This document shows, one piece after another, positions 29,751 to 41,913 of a DNA stretch of 64,000 nucleotides; positions within the stretch are counted from its first letter, which is position 1, and every line of letters begins with the position of its first letter. The DNA lies in contig NZ_CP042453.1 in the NCBI RefSeq assembly GCF_007993735.1, forward strand, positions 1,674,001-1,738,000, given 5' to 3'. Origin of the DNA: Arenimonas daejeonensis (GTDB taxonomy: Bacteria > Pseudomonadota > Gammaproteobacteria > Xanthomonadales > Xanthomonadaceae). A program made the translations under genes and the position numbers. The notes beneath the pieces are model-generated. The model ran no database searches. It was not told where the DNA came from and worked only from the letters and a program-made list of their open reading frames with translations.

Positions 29751-30056
29751 ATGGCCAAGACTTCGATGGTGAACCGCGACGTCAAGCGCAAGAAGCTTGT
29801 CGCGAAGCACGCCACCAAGCGCGCGGAACTGAAGAAGATCATCAGCAGCCCCACCGCGTCCTACGAGGACAAGATGGACGCCGCCACCAAGCTGCAGAAG
29901 CTGCCGCGCGACTCGAGCCCGAGCCGCGTGCGCAACCGCTGCGAACTCACCGGCCGCTCGCGCGGCGTGTACAGCAAGTTCGGCCTCGGCCGCAACAAGC
30001 TGCGCGAAGCCACCATGCGTGGCGACGTGCCCGGCCTGCGCAAGGCCAGCTGGTAA
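29751..30056 (+). CDS. rpsN: 30S ribosomal protein S14, zinc-independent form
   Basis: A 101-residue protein with [20 protein letters not shown] and the C-terminal [20 protein letters not shown] core. The CxxC pairs of the zinc-binding short form are absent, and the length matches the long C-minus type. A GGCCCC/GGGGCC hairpin lies just after its stop, before rpsH. Confidence 0.96.
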   Translation: MAKTSMVNRDVKRKKLVAKHATKRAELKKIISSPTASYEDKMDAATKLQKLPRDSSPSRVRNRCELTGRSRGVYSKFGLGRNKLREATMRGDVPGLRKASW

Positions 30057-30119
30057 TCGCCGGCCCCCTCGGGGGCCAGCGGATATCGGTGCTCCTGACA
30101 CCTAAAAGGGTATGAACCA

Positions 30120-30514
30120 ATGAGCATGACTGATCCTATCGCCGACATGCTGGTGCGCATCAAGAATGCGCTCGCCGTCGGCAAGCAGCAGGTTTCCATG
30201 CCTGCCTCCAAGATGAAGCTGTCCATCGCCACCGTGCTGAAGTCCGAGGGTTACATCGGCGACTTCCGCGTGGCCGGCGAGGGCGCCAAGGCCAAGCTGG
30301 AAATCTCCCTGAAGTACTACGAGGGCAAGCCGGTGATCGAGCGCCTCGAGCGCGTCTCCCGGTCGGGCCTGCGCCAGTACAAGGGCAAGGACGACCTGCC
30401 GAAGGTGCTGGCCGGCCTCGGCGTCGCCATCATCTCCACCTCCTGGGTCTGATGACCGATCGCCAGGCCCGCGCTGCGGGCGTGGGCGGCGAAGTCATCT
30501 GCCTCGTGGCTTAA
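30120..30514 (+). CDS. rpsH: 30S ribosomal protein S8 (one apparent frameshift)
   Basis: S8 binds 16S helix 21 and in E. coli represses the spc operon. The frame starts [20 protein letters not shown] and runs to [13 protein letters not shown]. There CTCCTGGGTCTG (from 30440) replaces what is probably CTCCAAGGGTCTG, one base shorter. The tail [20 protein letters not shown] continues in the next frame to TAA 30512. Repaired length is 131 residues. Read literally, the highly conserved C-terminal end is lost. Confidence 0.93.
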
Positions 30515-30527
30515 GGAGAACGCACCC

Positions 30528-31055
30528 ATGTCCCGCGTTGCCAAGAAGCCGATTACGATGCCCAAGGGCGTCGAGTTCAAAGCCACCGCCGACCAGGTCA
30601 CCGTCAAGGGCCCGAAGGGCACCCTGAGCCTGGCCAAGCCGGCCGGCGTCGAGTTCAAGATCGAAGACGGCGTGCTGCAGCTTTCCGCTGCCGATGCCGC
30701 CAACCTGCCGATGGCCGGTACCGCCCGCGCGATCCTGGCCAACATGGTCCAGGGCGTCGCCGAGGGCTTCACCCGCAAGCTCGAGCTGGTCGGCGTCGGT
30801 TACCGCGCCGCCATGCAGGGCAAGGACCTGGCCCTGAGCCTGGGTTTCTCGCACCCGACGGTTTACGTCGCTCCCGAGGGCATCACGCTCGCTACCCCGA
30901 CCCAGACCGAGATCCTGGTCAGCGGTGCGGACAAGCAGCAGGTGGGTGAGGTTGCAGCCAAGATCCGCGCGTACCGCAAGCCGGAGCCCTACAAGGGCAA
31001 GGGCATCCGTTACTCCGGCGAGAAGATCATCATGAAGGAAGCCAAGAAGGCCTAA
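30528..31055 (+). CDS. rplF: 50S ribosomal protein L6
   Basis: A 175-residue protein with [20 protein letters not shown], two repeated beta domains and the C-terminal signature [27 protein letters not shown] stands upstream. L6 lies near the factor-binding site. Confidence 0.97.
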   Translation: MSRVAKKPITMPKGVEFKATADQVTVKGPKGTLSLAKPAGVEFKIEDGVLQLSAADAANLPMAGTARAILANMVQGVAEGFTRKLELVGVGYRAAMQGKDLALSLGFSHPTVYVAPEGITLATPTQTEILVSGADKQQVGEVAAKIRAYRKPEPYKGKGIRYSGEKIIMKEAKKA

Positions 31056-31087
31056 TGGGCGCTTCCGCTTCCTCGAGGTAAATAATC

Positions 31088-31441
31088 ATGGACAAGAACA
31101 TCGCCCGTCTGCGCCGCGCCAAGACCACGCGTTCGCACATCCGCAAGCTCGGCGTCGCCCGCCTGTCGGTGCTGCGCTCGGGCCAGCACATCTACGCCCA
31201 GCTGTTCACCGCCGACGGCTCCAAGGTGCTGGCTTCGGCCTCCACCGTGCAGGCCGAAGTGAAGGACGGCCTCAAGGGCAGCAAGAACATGGAGGCCGCC
31301 GCCAAGGTCGGCCGCACGATCGCCGCCAAGGCGCTCGCCGCGGGCATCGACAAGGTCGCCTTCGATCGTTCCGGCTACCGCTACCACGGCCGCATCAAGG
31401 CCCTGGCAGACGCCGCCCGCGAGGGTGGCCTGCAGTTCTAA
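31088..31441 (+). CDS. rplR: 50S ribosomal protein L18
   Basis: A 117-residue protein with [20 protein letters not shown] and [20 protein letters not shown], ending [20 protein letters not shown]. It binds 5S rRNA with L5. A 90-base gap to rpsE carries no clear gene. Confidence 0.96.
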   Translation: MDKNIARLRRAKTTRSHIRKLGVARLSVLRSGQHIYAQLFTADGSKVLASASTVQAEVKDGLKGSKNMEAAAKVGRTIAAKALAAGIDKVAFDRSGYRYHGRIKALADAAREGGLQF

Positions 31442-31532
31442 GCCCGGCTTTCATCAGCCAAGGGGCTTGTGTTTCCCGTACCAACCACAACCATAAGCGG
31501 CCATAGGCCGTAAGCAAACCCAGGAAATCCAA

Positions 31533-32048
31533 ATGAGCAGCAACGAGCGCGATCGCAATCGCGGGGAAAGCGACGACGGCTTCATCGAGAAGCTGGTCGC
31601 CGTCAACCGCGTCTCCAAGACCGTCAAGGGCGGTCGTCAGTTCACCTTCACCGCGCTGACCGTGGTCGGCGACGGTGCAGGCAAGGTCGGCTTCGGTTAC
31701 GGCAAGGCGCGTGAAGTGCCGGTCGCGATCCAGAAGTCGATGGAATACGCCCGCAAGGCGATGGTCCAGGTCGACCTGAACGAGGGCACCCTGTGGCACC
31801 CGGTCAAGTCCGGCCACGGCGCCGCCCGCGTGTTCATGCAGCCCGCCTCCGAAGGTACCGGCGTGATCGCCGGTGGCGCCATGCGCGCCGTCCTGGAAGC
31901 GGTCGGCGTGAAGAACGTGCTGGCCAAGGCCGTCGGCTCGCGCAACCCGATCAACCTGGTGCGCGCCACCGTCAAGGGCCTGACCGAAACCAGCTCGCCG
32001 GCCCGCATTGCGGCCAAGCGCGGCAAGAAGATCGAGGAGATCCTGTGA
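31533..32048 (+). CDS. rpsE: 30S ribosomal protein S5
   Basis: A 171-residue protein with [43 protein letters not shown] and the domain-2 motif [20 protein letters not shown]. It is involved in mRNA unwinding and decoding fidelity. Its TGA overlaps the rpmD start by one base (TGATG). Confidence 0.97.
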   Translation: MSSNERDRNRGESDDGFIEKLVAVNRVSKTVKGGRQFTFTALTVVGDGAGKVGFGYGKAREVPVAIQKSMEYARKAMVQVDLNEGTLWHPVKSGHGAARVFMQPASEGTGVIAGGAMRAVLEAVGVKNVLAKAVGSRNPINLVRATVKGLTETSSPARIAAKRGKKIEEIL

Positions 32049-32231
32049 TGGCCGAGAAGACTGTCAAGGTCCGCCTGGTCAAGGGCCTGCGCGGCTGCCA
32101 GGAGCGCCACCGCCTGTCGGTGCGCGCCCTGGGCCTGAACAAGGTCAATGACGTGCGCGAACTCAAGGACTCCCCGTCCGTTCGCGGCCTGATCAACCAA
32201 GTGCATTACCTTGGTTCGCGTCGAATCCTGA
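32048..32231 (+). CDS. rpmD: 50S ribosomal protein L30 (one apparent frameshift; falsely fused to rplO)
   Basis: [20 protein letters not shown], then [20 protein letters not shown], identify L30. After QVHYL the sequence CCTTGGTTCG (32209-32218) has one G too many. Without it the protein ends VRVES at TGA 32229 and has 60 residues. With it the frame runs through the 20-base gap into rplO and gives an apparent L30-L15 fusion. I annotate two genes. Confidence 0.92.
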
Positions 32232-32251
32232 GCGGACCAAGGAGAACCCAT

Positions 32252-32689
32252 ATGAAGCTCAATTCTCTCAAGCCCGCCGACGGCGCCCGCAAGGAGCGCG
32301 TCCGCGTTGGTCGTGGTATCGGTTCCGGCCTCGGCAAGACCGCCGGCCGCGGCCACAAGGGTTCCTTCGCCCGCGCCGGCAAGGGCAAGATCAAGCCCGG
32401 CTTCGAAGGCGGCCAGATGCCGATGCAGCGTCGCCTGCCGAAGGTCGGCTTCCGCTCCAAGCTGAAGAACGACACGGCCGAAGTGCTGCTGTACCAGCTC
32501 GACAAGCTCGACGCCGGCGAAATCGACTTCGCCACCCTGCGCGCCGCCAAGCTCGTGCCGTCCAACGCCAAGCAGGCGAAGGTCGTCAAGAAGGGCGAGC
32601 TCAGCAAGAAGTTCGTGCTCAAGGGTGTGCTGGCGACCGCGGGTGCCAAGGCCGCGATCGAAGCCGCCGGCGGCAGCGTGACGGAGTAA
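32252..32689 (+). CDS. rplO: 50S ribosomal protein L15
   Basis: A 145-residue protein starting [20 protein letters not shown], with [19 protein letters not shown] and [21 protein letters not shown] 32252 follows AAGGAGAA. It assembles late in the 50S subunit. secY begins five bases after its stop. See rpmD for the artificial frame fusion at its 5' side. Confidence 0.97.
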   Translation: MKLNSLKPADGARKERVRVGRGIGSGLGKTAGRGHKGSFARAGKGKIKPGFEGGQMPMQRRLPKVGFRSKLKNDTAEVLLYQLDKLDAGEIDFATLRAAKLVPSNAKQAKVVKKGELSKKFVLKGVLATAGAKAAIEAAGGSVTE

Positions 32690-32693
32690 CGTC

Positions 32694-34064
32694 TTGACGC
32701 AGTCCACATCCGCAGCGAGTGCCCTGGGCGGGCTCGGCAAGTTCACCGAGCTCCGCCAGCGCCTGGTCTTCGTGCTCCTGGCCCTGATCGTCTACCGCGT
32801 CGGCAGCTACATCCCGGTGCCCGGTATCGATCCGGAAGCCATGCTGCGGCTGATGGAGCAACAGCAGGGCACCATCGTGGACATGTTCAACATGTTCTCC
32901 GGTGGCGCCCTGAACCGCTTCAGCCTGTTCGCGCTGAACGTGGTTCCCTACATCTCCGCTTCCATCATCGTGCAGCTCATGGGCCAGATCTACGAGCCCT
33001 GGAAGGCGATGAAGAAGGAAGGCGAGAGCGGCCGGCGCAAGCTGACCCAGTATTCGCGTGTCGGTGCGGTGTTCCTCGCGGTCATCCAGGCCGGTTCCAT
33101 CGCCTCCATGCTGCAGGGTCAGGCCGGCGTGGTGTACGCGCCGGGCCCGGGCTTCATCCTGACCGCCATCGTCGCGCTGACCGCCGGCACCATCTTCCTG
33201 ATGTGGCTGGGCGAGCAGATCACCGAGCGCGGCATCGGCAACGGCATCTCGCTGATCATCTTCGCGGGTATCGTCGCCAGCCTGCCCAGCGCGGCCATCG
33301 GCACGTTCCAGCAGGTCAGCAACGGCGAAATCAGCGCCTTCGCCATCCTGGTCATCCTGGCCCTGGTGGTCGGCGTGACGTACTTCGTGGTGTTCATGGA
33401 GCGCGGCCAGCGCCGCATCACCGTGAACTATGCCCGGCGCCAAGGCGGCCGCCAGGCGTACATGAACCAGAATTCGCACCTGCCGTTGAAGCTGAACATG
33501 GCCGGCGTGATCCCGCCGATCTTCGCGTCCAGCCTGATCATGTTCCCGGCCACCATGTCGCAGTGGTTCGGCCAGGCCAGCGCCCCGACGGGCGACGGCT
33601 GGCGCGACCAGCTGATGGGCGCCCTGCAGAACCTCAGCCTGGCCCTGGCGCCCAGCGAGCCGCTGCACATGCTGCTCTATGGCGCCATGATCATCGGCTT
33701 CGCCTTCTTCTACACCGCCCCTGGTGTTCAATTCCATAAAACCGCGGACAACCTGAAGAAGTCGGGCGCCCTGGTCCCGGGCATCCGCCCGGGCAAGGCG
33801 ACGGCGGACTACATCGACGGCGTGCTGACCCGGCTGACCCTGATCGGCGCGCTCTACCTGGTCCTCGTGTGCCTGCTGCCCGAGCTGATCCGGGCGTTCT
33901 GGTCGGTCCCGTTCTATTTCGGCGGCACGTCGCTGCTGATCGTGGTCGTGGTGGTGATGGATTTCACCGCCCAGATTCAGGCTCACCTGATGTCCCATCA
34001 GTACGAGAGCCTGATGAAGAAGGCAAATCTGAAAGGCGGCAGCCGCGGTCTCACCCGCGGTTGA
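32694..34064 (+). CDS. secY: Preprotein translocase subunit SecY
   Basis: The channel subunit of the Sec translocon, 456 residues with ten hydrophobic segments. The start is TTG 32694, with GGAG eight bases upstream, giving [20 protein letters not shown]. Signatures are [28 protein letters not shown] (first SecY signature) and [20 protein letters not shown]. The C-terminal tail ends [10 protein letters not shown]. It closes the spc operon. rpmJ, next in E. coli, is absent here. Confidence 0.97.
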   Translation: MTQSTSAASALGGLGKFTELRQRLVFVLLALIVYRVGSYIPVPGIDPEAMLRLMEQQQGTIVDMFNMFSGGALNRFSLFALNVVPYISASIIVQLMGQIYEPWKAMKKEGESGRRKLTQYSRVGAVFLAVIQAGSIASMLQGQAGVVYAPGPGFILTAIVALTAGTIFLMWLGEQITERGIGNGISLIIFAGIVASLPSAAIGTFQQVSNGEISAFAILVILALVVGVTYFVVFMERGQRRITVNYARRQGGRQAYMNQNSHLPLKLNMAGVIPPIFASSLIMFPATMSQWFGQASAPTGDGWRDQLMGALQNLSLALAPSEPLHMLLYGAMIIGFAFFYTAPGVQFHKTADNLKKSGALVPGIRPGKATADYIDGVLTRLTLIGALYLVLVCLLPELIRAFWSVPFYFGGTSLLIVVVVVMDFTAQIQAHLMSHQYESLMKKANLKGGSRGLTRG

Positions 34065-34216
34065 GCCAACGATGGGCGGTCCGCGCGGCGGCTTGGCGCG
34101 CGGATAAGCCGGTACCCGTCCCTGCGCTGGAGTAGCGCGGGGCGCCCGAACCCTGGAGGGGGAGGGCAGGCACCAGCTTGTCGCCGGAGCATGGGCACAC
34201 TCCCCATGCCGGGTTT

Positions 34217-34235
34217 CCCGGGTCCTGGACCCGGG
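34217..34235 (+). terminator. Perfect 9-1-9 palindrome upstream of the alpha-operon promoter
   Basis: CCCGGGTCC-T-GGACCCGGG. As RNA it would fold as a 7-bp stem with a CCTGG loop, followed by GGCTTCAATTT. That could act as a terminator for the spc operon, but it sits only four bases before the next -35 box, so it may also be a DNA site. The 245-base gap 34065-34309 holds no gene. Confidence 0.45.
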
Positions 34236-34238
34236 GGC

Positions 34239-34267
34239 TTCAATTTAACCCCGAGCCCTTGTATAAT
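34239..34267 (+). promoter_or_regulatory. Promoter of the alpha operon (rpsM-rpsK-rpsD-rpoA-rplQ)
   Basis: TTCAAT at 34239-34244, a 17-base spacer and a perfect TATAAT at 34262-34267. rpsM starts 43 bases after the -10, so the leader is only about 36 bases long. The CTCGGT-hairpin element seen at the str and S10 promoters is missing here. Confidence 0.75.
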
Positions 34268-34309
34268 TTCCGATTCACTGCGCTCAATTTTAGTTTTGGA
34301 GAACGCCTG

Positions 34310-34666
34310 ATGGCGCGCATTGCGGGTGTCAACCTGCCTGTCCAGAAGCATGTCTGGGTGGGCCTACAGAGTATCTTTGGCATTGGCCGTACCCGGTCGA
34401 AGCTTGTTTGCGACGCGGCCGGCGTGGCTCCTGCCACCAAGATCCGTGACCTGTCCGAGCCTGAAATCGAGCGCATCCGCGCCGAGGTGGCCAAGTACAT
34501 CGTCGAAGGCGACCTGCGACGTGAAGTCGGCATGTCGATCAAGCGACTGATGGACCTGGGCTGCTACCGCGGCCTGCGCCACCGTCGTGGCCTGCCGATG
34601 CGCGGTCAGCGCACCCGGACCAACGCCCGTACCCGCAAGGGTCCGCGCAAAGCCATCAAGAAGTAA
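34310..34666 (+). CDS. rpsM: 30S ribosomal protein S13
   Basis: A 118-residue protein with [20 protein letters not shown] and the C-terminal [20 protein letters not shown] signature. It makes the head bridge to the 50S and contacts P-site tRNA. TTGGAGAA lies upstream of ATG 34310. It is the first gene of the alpha operon. Confidence 0.97.
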   Translation: MARIAGVNLPVQKHVWVGLQSIFGIGRTRSKLVCDAAGVAPATKIRDLSEPEIERIRAEVAKYIVEGDLRREVGMSIKRLMDLGCYRGLRHRRGLPMRGQRTRTNARTRKGPRKAIKK

Positions 34667-34678
34667 GGACCGGACCCC

Positions 34679-35068
34679 ATGAACAAGCCGGCAGTCAAGA
34701 CCAAGAAGAAGATCAAGCGTGTCGTCACCGACGGCATCGCCCACGTCCAGGCTTCTTTCAACAACACCATCGTCACCATCACCGATCGCCAGGGCAATGC
34801 GCTGTCGTGGGCCACTTCGGGCGGCGCGGGTTTCCGCGGTTCCCGCAAGTCGACCCCGTTCGCCGCCCAGGTGGCCGCCGAGAAGGCCGGCAAGGCCGCC
34901 CTCGACTACGGTGTGAAGACGCTGGAAGTGCGGATCAAGGGCCCCGGCCCGGGCCGCGAATCGGCCGTGCGTTCGCTGAACGCGTGCGGCTACAAGATCA
35001 CCAACATCATCGACGTCACCCCGATCCCGCACAACGGGTGCCGGCCGCCGAAGAAGCGCCGCGTCTAA
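34679..35068 (+). CDS. rpsK: 30S ribosomal protein S11
   Basis: A 129-residue protein with [40 protein letters not shown] and the terminal [15 protein letters not shown] signature. It is part of the platform and the mRNA exit channel. Twelve bases separate it from rpsM. Confidence 0.97.
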   Translation: MNKPAVKTKKKIKRVVTDGIAHVQASFNNTIVTITDRQGNALSWATSGGAGFRGSRKSTPFAAQVAAEKAGKAALDYGVKTLEVRIKGPGPGRESAVRSLNACGYKITNIIDVTPIPHNGCRPPKKRRV

Positions 35069-35089
35069 CGGGAACTGGAGACTACATAA

Positions 35090-35719
35090 ATGGCTCGTTA
35101 TATTGGTCCCACCTGTAAGCTCGCCCGCCGCGAAGGCGCCGACCTCAGCCTGAAGTCGCCGGCTCGCGCCATCGACTCGAAGTGCAAGCTGGAGCAGAAG
35201 CCCGGCCAGCACGGCGCCGTCGCCAAGAAGGGCAAGCTGTCCGACTACGCCACCCAGCTGCGCGAGAAGCAGAAGGTCAAGCGCATCTACGGTCTGCTTG
35301 AGCGCCAGTTCCGCTCCTATTACGCGAAGGCTTCGCGCAAGAAGGGCAACACCGGCGAAACCCTGCTGCAGATGCTCGAACAGCGCCTGGACAACGTCGT
35401 GTACCGCATGGGTTTCGCGGTCACCCGTCCCCAGGCCCGTCAGCTCGTGTCCCACAAGGGCGTCCTGGTGAACGGCAAGGCCGTTAACCTGCCGTCCTAC
35501 CAGGTCAAGGCCGGCGACAGCATCCAGCTCACCGAGCGCGCTCAGAAGCACCTGAACGTGCAGGAAGCCCTCAACCTCTCCCAGCAGATGGACCTGGTCC
35601 CGAGCTGGTGCGAAGTCGACGCGAAGAAGTTCGCCGGCGTTTTCAAGGCCGTCCCGGACCGCGCCGACCTGCCCTCGGATATCAATGAAGCGCTGATCGT
35701 CGAGTTGTACTCGAAGTAA
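35090..35719 (+). CDS. rpsD: 30S ribosomal protein S4
   Basis: A 209-residue protein with [40 protein letters not shown] and [19 protein letters not shown] (S4 RNA-binding domain). It is a primary 16S binder and the autogenous repressor of the alpha operon in E. coli. Confidence 0.97.
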   Translation: MARYIGPTCKLARREGADLSLKSPARAIDSKCKLEQKPGQHGAVAKKGKLSDYATQLREKQKVKRIYGLLERQFRSYYAKASRKKGNTGETLLQMLEQRLDNVVYRMGFAVTRPQARQLVSHKGVLVNGKAVNLPSYQVKAGDSIQLTERAQKHLNVQEALNLSQQMDLVPSWCEVDAKKFAGVFKAVPDRADLPSDINEALIVELYSK

Positions 35720-35742
35720 TCCTCTCAGGAGACACCTTGACC

Positions 35743-36738
35743 ATGACGGTTACCGCAACCCAGGTGCTGCGTCCGCGCGGCCCGCACATCGAACGCCTCG
35801 GCTCCAACCGCGCGAAAGTGGTCATCGAACCGCTGGAGCGCGGCTACGGCCACACGCTGGGCAATGCCCTGCGTCGCGTCCTGTTGTCGTCGATCCCCGG
35901 CTTCGCCATCACGGAAGTCGAGATTGACGGCGTGCTCCATGAGTACACCACCGTCGAGGGCCTGCAGGAAGACGTGCTCGAAGTCCTGCTGAACCTCAAG
36001 GACGTCGCCATCCGCATGCACAACGTGGACCACACCACGCTGACGCTGCAGAAGAAGGGCCCGGGCATCGTCACCGCCGCCGACATCAAGACCGACCACA
36101 ACGTCGAGATCCTGAACGGCGAGCACGTGATCGCCCACCTCACCAAGGACACGGCGCTGAACATGCGCCTGAAGATCGAGCGCGGTTTCGGCTACCAGCC
36201 GGCCGCCGATCGCCGCCGCCCGGACGAAGAGTCCCGTGCGATCGGCCGACTGGTGCTGGACGCGACCTTCTCGCCGGTCCGCCGCGTCGCGTATGCCGTG
36301 GAAGCGGCCCGCGTCGAGCAGCGCACCGACCTGGACAAGCTGGTCCTGGAGATCGAGACCAACGGCACGATCGATGCCGAAGACGCGATCCGCACGGCCG
36401 CCGACATCCTGACCGACCAGCTGTCCGTGTTCGGTGACTTCACCCAGCGCGAGCGCGGCCCGGCCAAGGCTTCGGCCACCGGCATCGACCCGGTGCTGCT
36501 GCGCCCGATCGACGACCTCGAGCTGACCGTTCGTTCGGCCAACTGCCTCAAGGCCGAGAACATCTACTACATCGGCGACCTGATCCAGCGCACCGAGGTC
36601 GAGCTGCTCAAGACCCCGAACCTGGGCAAGAAGTCGCTCACCGAGATCAAGGAAGTGCTGGCACAGCGCGGCCTTTCCCTCGGCATGAAGCTGGAGAACT
36701 GGCCGCCGGCCGGCCTGCAGCAGGGCATGCTGGGCTGA
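35743..36738 (+). CDS. rpoA: DNA-directed RNA polymerase subunit alpha
   Basis: The N-terminal assembly domain contains [20 protein letters not shown]. The C-terminal domain contains the UP-element-binding residues in [20 protein letters not shown] and [20 protein letters not shown]. From ATG 35743 it is 331 residues. A TTG two codons upstream (35737) is better spaced from AGGAG and cannot be excluded as the start. Confidence 0.97.
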   Translation: MTVTATQVLRPRGPHIERLGSNRAKVVIEPLERGYGHTLGNALRRVLLSSIPGFAITEVEIDGVLHEYTTVEGLQEDVLEVLLNLKDVAIRMHNVDHTTLTLQKKGPGIVTAADIKTDHNVEILNGEHVIAHLTKDTALNMRLKIERGFGYQPAADRRRPDEESRAIGRLVLDATFSPVRRVAYAVEAARVEQRTDLDKLVLEIETNGTIDAEDAIRTAADILTDQLSVFGDFTQRERGPAKASATGIDPVLLRPIDDLELTVRSANCLKAENIYYIGDLIQRTEVELLKTPNLGKKSLTEIKEVLAQRGLSLGMKLENWPPAGLQQGMLG

Positions 36739-36767
36739 GCCCGGTAATTCACTAAGGAAACACGACC

Positions 36768-37151
36768 ATGCGCCATCGTAATTCCGGACGCCAACTCAGC
36801 CGTACCAGCGCTCATCGCGAAGCGATGTTCAGCAACATGGCCGCGTCCCTGATCAAGCACGAACTGATCCGCACCACCTTGCCCAAGGCCAAGGAACTGC
36901 GCCGCGTCGCCGAACCGCTCATCACCATCGGCAAGGTCGATGGCGTGGCGAATCGCCGCCTGGCCATGTCCCGCCTGCGCGACAAGGAAGCGGTCGGCAA
37001 GCTGTTCGTCGAGCTGGGCCCGCGTTACCAGGCCCGTCCCGGCGGCTACCTGCGCATCCTCAAGTGCGGCTTCCGTCCGGGCGACAACGCCCCGATGGCC
37101 TATGTCGAGCTGGTGGATCGTCCGCGCGACACCGCCGAAGCCGCCGAATAA
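36768..37151 (+). CDS. rplQ: 50S ribosomal protein L17
   Basis: A 127-residue protein with [40 protein letters not shown] and [20 protein letters not shown]. It is the last gene of the alpha operon, followed by a strong terminator. Confidence 0.97.
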   Translation: MRHRNSGRQLSRTSAHREAMFSNMAASLIKHELIRTTLPKAKELRRVAEPLITIGKVDGVANRRLAMSRLRDKEAVGKLFVELGPRYQARPGGYLRILKCGFRPGDNAPMAYVELVDRPRDTAEAAE

Positions 37152-37174
37152 TCCCGGCGCCTTCATGGCAACCG

Positions 37175-37206
37175 AGGACCCCGGCCCAGGCCGGGGTCTT
37201 TGTTTT
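37175..37206 (+). terminator. Rho-independent terminator after rplQ
   Basis: GACCCCGGC pairs perfectly with GCCGGGGTC around CCAG, followed directly by TTTGTTTTT. It closes the 30-kb ribosomal block. Confidence 0.9.
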
Positions 37207-37295
37207 TAGGTCGGTGAAACGTGCCGTGCATGCGACGAAACTTCACCTGTTCCGGCTGGTCTGTGTAGGCTAACCGTCCACATCCGGGAACAACG

Positions 37296-37808
37296 ATGTC
37301 AGCCAACCCCTTCAGCTGGTCGTTCCGTGCGCAGTCCCTCAGCGGTTTCGTGCTTTGTGGCGGCCTGATCGCCTACGCGCTGTACGTGCAGTTCGGCATG
37401 CTGATGCTGCCGTGCCCCTTGTGCATCCTGCAGCGCGTGGCCTTCGCGGCGATGGGCCTGGTTTTCCTGGTCGGCGGGCTGCACTCGCCGAATGGCCGTG
37501 CCGGCCGTGGGATCTACGGCGTACTGGCCTTCCTGCCGGCCGCCGCCGGTGCCGGCGTGGCCGGATACCACGTCTGGCTGCAGACATTGCCGCCCAGCGA
37601 GGTCCCGCTGTGTTCGAGCATGGGCCTGGACTACATGATCGAATCCATGGGCCTGATGGGCGCCCTGGCCAAGGTGTTCGAAGGTTCGGGCGAGTGCGCG
37701 AAGGTGGACTGGACCTTCCTGGGTCTGTCCATGCCGGCCTGGACCCTGGTGTGGTTCGTGGGCCTGGGCCTGGGCGCGCTCTGGACGGGCTTCAAGCGCC
37801 GCGACTGA
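37296..37808 (+). CDS. dsbB: Disulfide bond formation protein DsbB
   Basis: An inner-membrane quinone reductase that reoxidises DsbA. The 170-residue protein has four hydrophobic segments (about 15-33, 43-62, 70-88 and 143-162). The first redox pair is CPLC at residues 40-43, just after helix 1. The second periplasmic loop has one Cys in VPLCSSMG and one in GECAKVDW. All four catalytic cysteines are therefore present. It stands alone between two terminators or promoters. Confidence 0.94.
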   Translation: MSANPFSWSFRAQSLSGFVLCGGLIAYALYVQFGMLMLPCPLCILQRVAFAAMGLVFLVGGLHSPNGRAGRGIYGVLAFLPAAAGAGVAGYHVWLQTLPPSEVPLCSSMGLDYMIESMGLMGALAKVFEGSGECAKVDWTFLGLSMPAWTLVWFVGLGLGALWTGFKRRD

Positions 37809-37905
37809 ACCGGCATATCGGTATTCCCGCGCGGCACGGGACACGCCCGTGGCCTGTGGCATGATGATTTTCCCCTCCTGAACCGTATTCCCGGATTCCA
37901 CGACG

Positions 37906-39300
37906 ATGAGCGCCAGCGACCGCAGCCTGCACCCCGTATCCGTTCCCGGCGACTGGACGCCGGCGGGTTGGCGCGGCCGCGTGGCCGCACAGCAACCCAC
38001 GTATCCCGATGCCGCCGGCCTGGCCCAGGTGCAGGAGGAACTGCGGCACCTGCCGCCGCTGGTGACCTCCTGGGAAATCCTGGCCCTGAAGAAACAGCTG
38101 GCCGAGGCCTGGGAAGGCAAACGCTTCCTGCTGCAGGGCGGTGATTGCGCCGAAAGTTTCGCCGACTGCGAGTCGGGCCTGATCTCCAACCGGCTGAAGG
38201 TGCTGCTGCAGATGAGCCTGGTACTGGTGCACGGCCTGCGCCTGCCGGTGGTGCGCGTGGGCCGTTTCGCCGGCCAGTACGCCAAACCGCGCTCGGCCGA
38301 CCTGGAAGAGAAGGGCGGCGTCACCCTGCCGAGCTACCGCGGCGATTTCATCAACCAGCCCGAGTTCACGCCCGAGGCCCGCACGCCGGACCCGCGGCGC
38401 ATGGTCAAGGGCCATGCCCGTTCGGCCATGACGATGAACTTCGTGCGCGCACTGATCGACGGCGGTTTCGCCGACCTGCACCACCCCGAATACTGGGACC
38501 TGGACTGGGTTGGCCATTCGCCGCTGTCGGACGAGTACCGGCGCATGGTCGCCGCGGTCGGCGACGCCGTACGCTTCATGGAAACCATTTCCGGCACGGC
38601 GCTGCACGACCTCAACCGCGCCGACTTCTACACCTCGCACGAAGCCCTGCTGCTGCCCTACGAGGAAGCGTTGACCCGCCAGGTGCCCAGGCAGTGGGGC
38701 TGGTTCAACCTGTCCACGCACTTCCCGTGGATCGGCATGCGCACGGCCGACCTGGAGGGCGCGCATGTCGAATACTTCCGTGGCCTGCGCAACCCGGTGG
38801 CGGTGAAGATCGGTCCCTCGGTCACGCCCGACCAGTTGCTGCGCCTGACCGATGCCCTGAACCCGGAGAACGAACCCGGCCGCCTGAGTTACATCCACCG
38901 CATGGGCGCCGCCAAGGTCGCCGAGAAGCTGCCGCCGCTGCTCGAAGCGATGCGCCGCGAAGGTCGCCGCGTGCTCTGGATCTGCGACCCGATGCATGGC
39001 AACACCGAAAGCACCAGCAACGGCTTCAAAACCCGCCGTTTCGCCAACATCCGCGGTGAAGTCGAGGCCAGCTTCGAACTGCACGCCGCCGCCGGCACCC
39101 GTCTGGGCGGCGTACACCTGGAGCTGACCGGCGAAAACGTCACCGAGTGCACCGGCGGCGCCCGTGACCTGACCGACATCGACCTCGAGCGCGCCTACCG
39201 CTCAACCGTGGACCCGCGCCTGAACTACGAGCAGTCGCTGGAGATCGCGATGCTGATCGTGCGCAAGCACGCCCAGTTGAAGGCGCCGGTCGCGACCTGA
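37906..39300 (+). CDS. aroG: Class II 3-deoxy-D-arabino-heptulosonate 7-phosphate synthase
   Basis: It condenses PEP and erythrose 4-phosphate, the first step of the shikimate pathway. The 464-residue size and the motifs FLLQGGDCAESF, RVGRFAGQYAKPRS, LPSYRGDFIN and ICDPMHGNTE are those of the plant/xanthomonad class II enzymes, not the short E. coli type I. Start ATG 37906. The symbol aroG follows common usage for this class, and aroF or aroA is also used. Confidence 0.93.
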   Translation: MSASDRSLHPVSVPGDWTPAGWRGRVAAQQPTYPDAAGLAQVQEELRHLPPLVTSWEILALKKQLAEAWEGKRFLLQGGDCAESFADCESGLISNRLKVLLQMSLVLVHGLRLPVVRVGRFAGQYAKPRSADLEEKGGVTLPSYRGDFINQPEFTPEARTPDPRRMVKGHARSAMTMNFVRALIDGGFADLHHPEYWDLDWVGHSPLSDEYRRMVAAVGDAVRFMETISGTALHDLNRADFYTSHEALLLPYEEALTRQVPRQWGWFNLSTHFPWIGMRTADLEGAHVEYFRGLRNPVAVKIGPSVTPDQLLRLTDALNPENEPGRLSYIHRMGAAKVAEKLPPLLEAMRREGRRVLWICDPMHGNTESTSNGFKTRRFANIRGEVEASFELHAAAGTRLGGVHLELTGENVTECTGGARDLTDIDLERAYRSTVDPRLNYEQSLEIAMLIVRKHAQLKAPVAT

Positions 39301-39320
39301 AGCCTACCGACGGGACAAAG

Positions 39321-39349
39321 AAAAAGCCCCGCACCAGGCGGGGCTTTTT
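39321..39349. terminator. Bidirectional terminator between DAHP synthase and typA
   Basis: AAAAAGCCCCGC pairs with GCGGGGCTTTTT around ACCAG. The A tract and T tract serve both strands, between the plus-strand DAHP synthase and the minus-strand typA. Confidence 0.92.
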
Positions 39350-39368
39350 CATTCAGAACGGGCGTGGA

Positions 39369-41213
<1,845 letters not shown>

Positions 41214-41366
41214 ACGGATGGGCGCCGTGAGGCGCGCTCTCGAGGGGGAATAAGTAAGCCGGGCATTATAGCCTGAATGAACGCCGACGGGCCTGAACCG
41301 TGCCCCTGTGGCATCCTAGTCGCCCCGCCGGCGGCTGCCGGCCCGGTCTTCCACGGAGTCCCCGCC

Positions 41367-41876
41367 ATGTCCCTGATCGCCACCTTCACCACGTCCCGCG
41401 GCCCGATCCGCGTCAAGCTGCACGCCGACAAGGCTCCGGTCACGGTCGCCAGCTTCGTCAACCTGGTCCAGCGCGGTTATTACGACGGCCTGAGCTTCCA
41501 CCGCGTGATCCCGGATTTCATGATCCAGGGCGGCTGCCCGGAGGGTTCCGGCCGCGGCGGCCCGGGATACCGCTTCGAGGATGAAACCCGCAGCGACCTG
41601 CGCCACGACAAGCCGGGCGTGCTGTCCATGGCCAATGCCGGCCCGGGCACCAATGGCAGCCAGTTCTTCATCACCCACGTCGCCACGCCGTGGCTGGACG
41701 GCAAGCACACCGTGTTCGGCGAAGTGGTCGGCGCCGGCGACCAGCAGGTCGTGGATGCGGTGCGTGGCGGCGACAAGATCGAAAGCGTGCGTATCGAAGG
41801 CGACACCGACGGCCTGCTGGCTGCCCAGTCCGGCCGCGTGGCCGAATGGAACCAGGTGCTCGACCGCACGGCCTGA
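41367..41876 (+). CDS. ppiB: Cyclophilin-type peptidyl-prolyl cis-trans isomerase
   Basis: A 169-residue cyclophilin without a signal peptide, so cytoplasmic. The active-site region [13 protein letters not shown] with the catalytic Arg, [10 protein letters not shown], and [12 protein letters not shown] are all present. I place the start at ATG 41367 ([20 protein letters not shown]). The longer upstream frame has no homology. It is divergent from typA. Confidence 0.93.
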   Translation: MSLIATFTTSRGPIRVKLHADKAPVTVASFVNLVQRGYYDGLSFHRVIPDFMIQGGCPEGSGRGGPGYRFEDETRSDLRHDKPGVLSMANAGPGTNGSQFFITHVATPWLDGKHTVFGEVVGAGDQQVVDAVRGGDKIESVRIEGDTDGLLAAQSGRVAEWNQVLDRTA

Positions 41877-41895
41877 GCCGAGCCGCGATGCAAGG

Positions 41896-41913
41896 GGTCG
41901 CCTGCAGGCGACC
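41896..41913. terminator. Palindromic hairpin between ppiB and the minus-strand lipoprotein gene
   Basis: GGTCGCC-TGCA-GGCGACC is a perfect 18-base palindrome abutting the lipoprotein stop codon and 19 bases after the ppiB stop. There are no T tracts, so it is a 3'-end hairpin of uncertain terminator strength. Confidence 0.45.
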
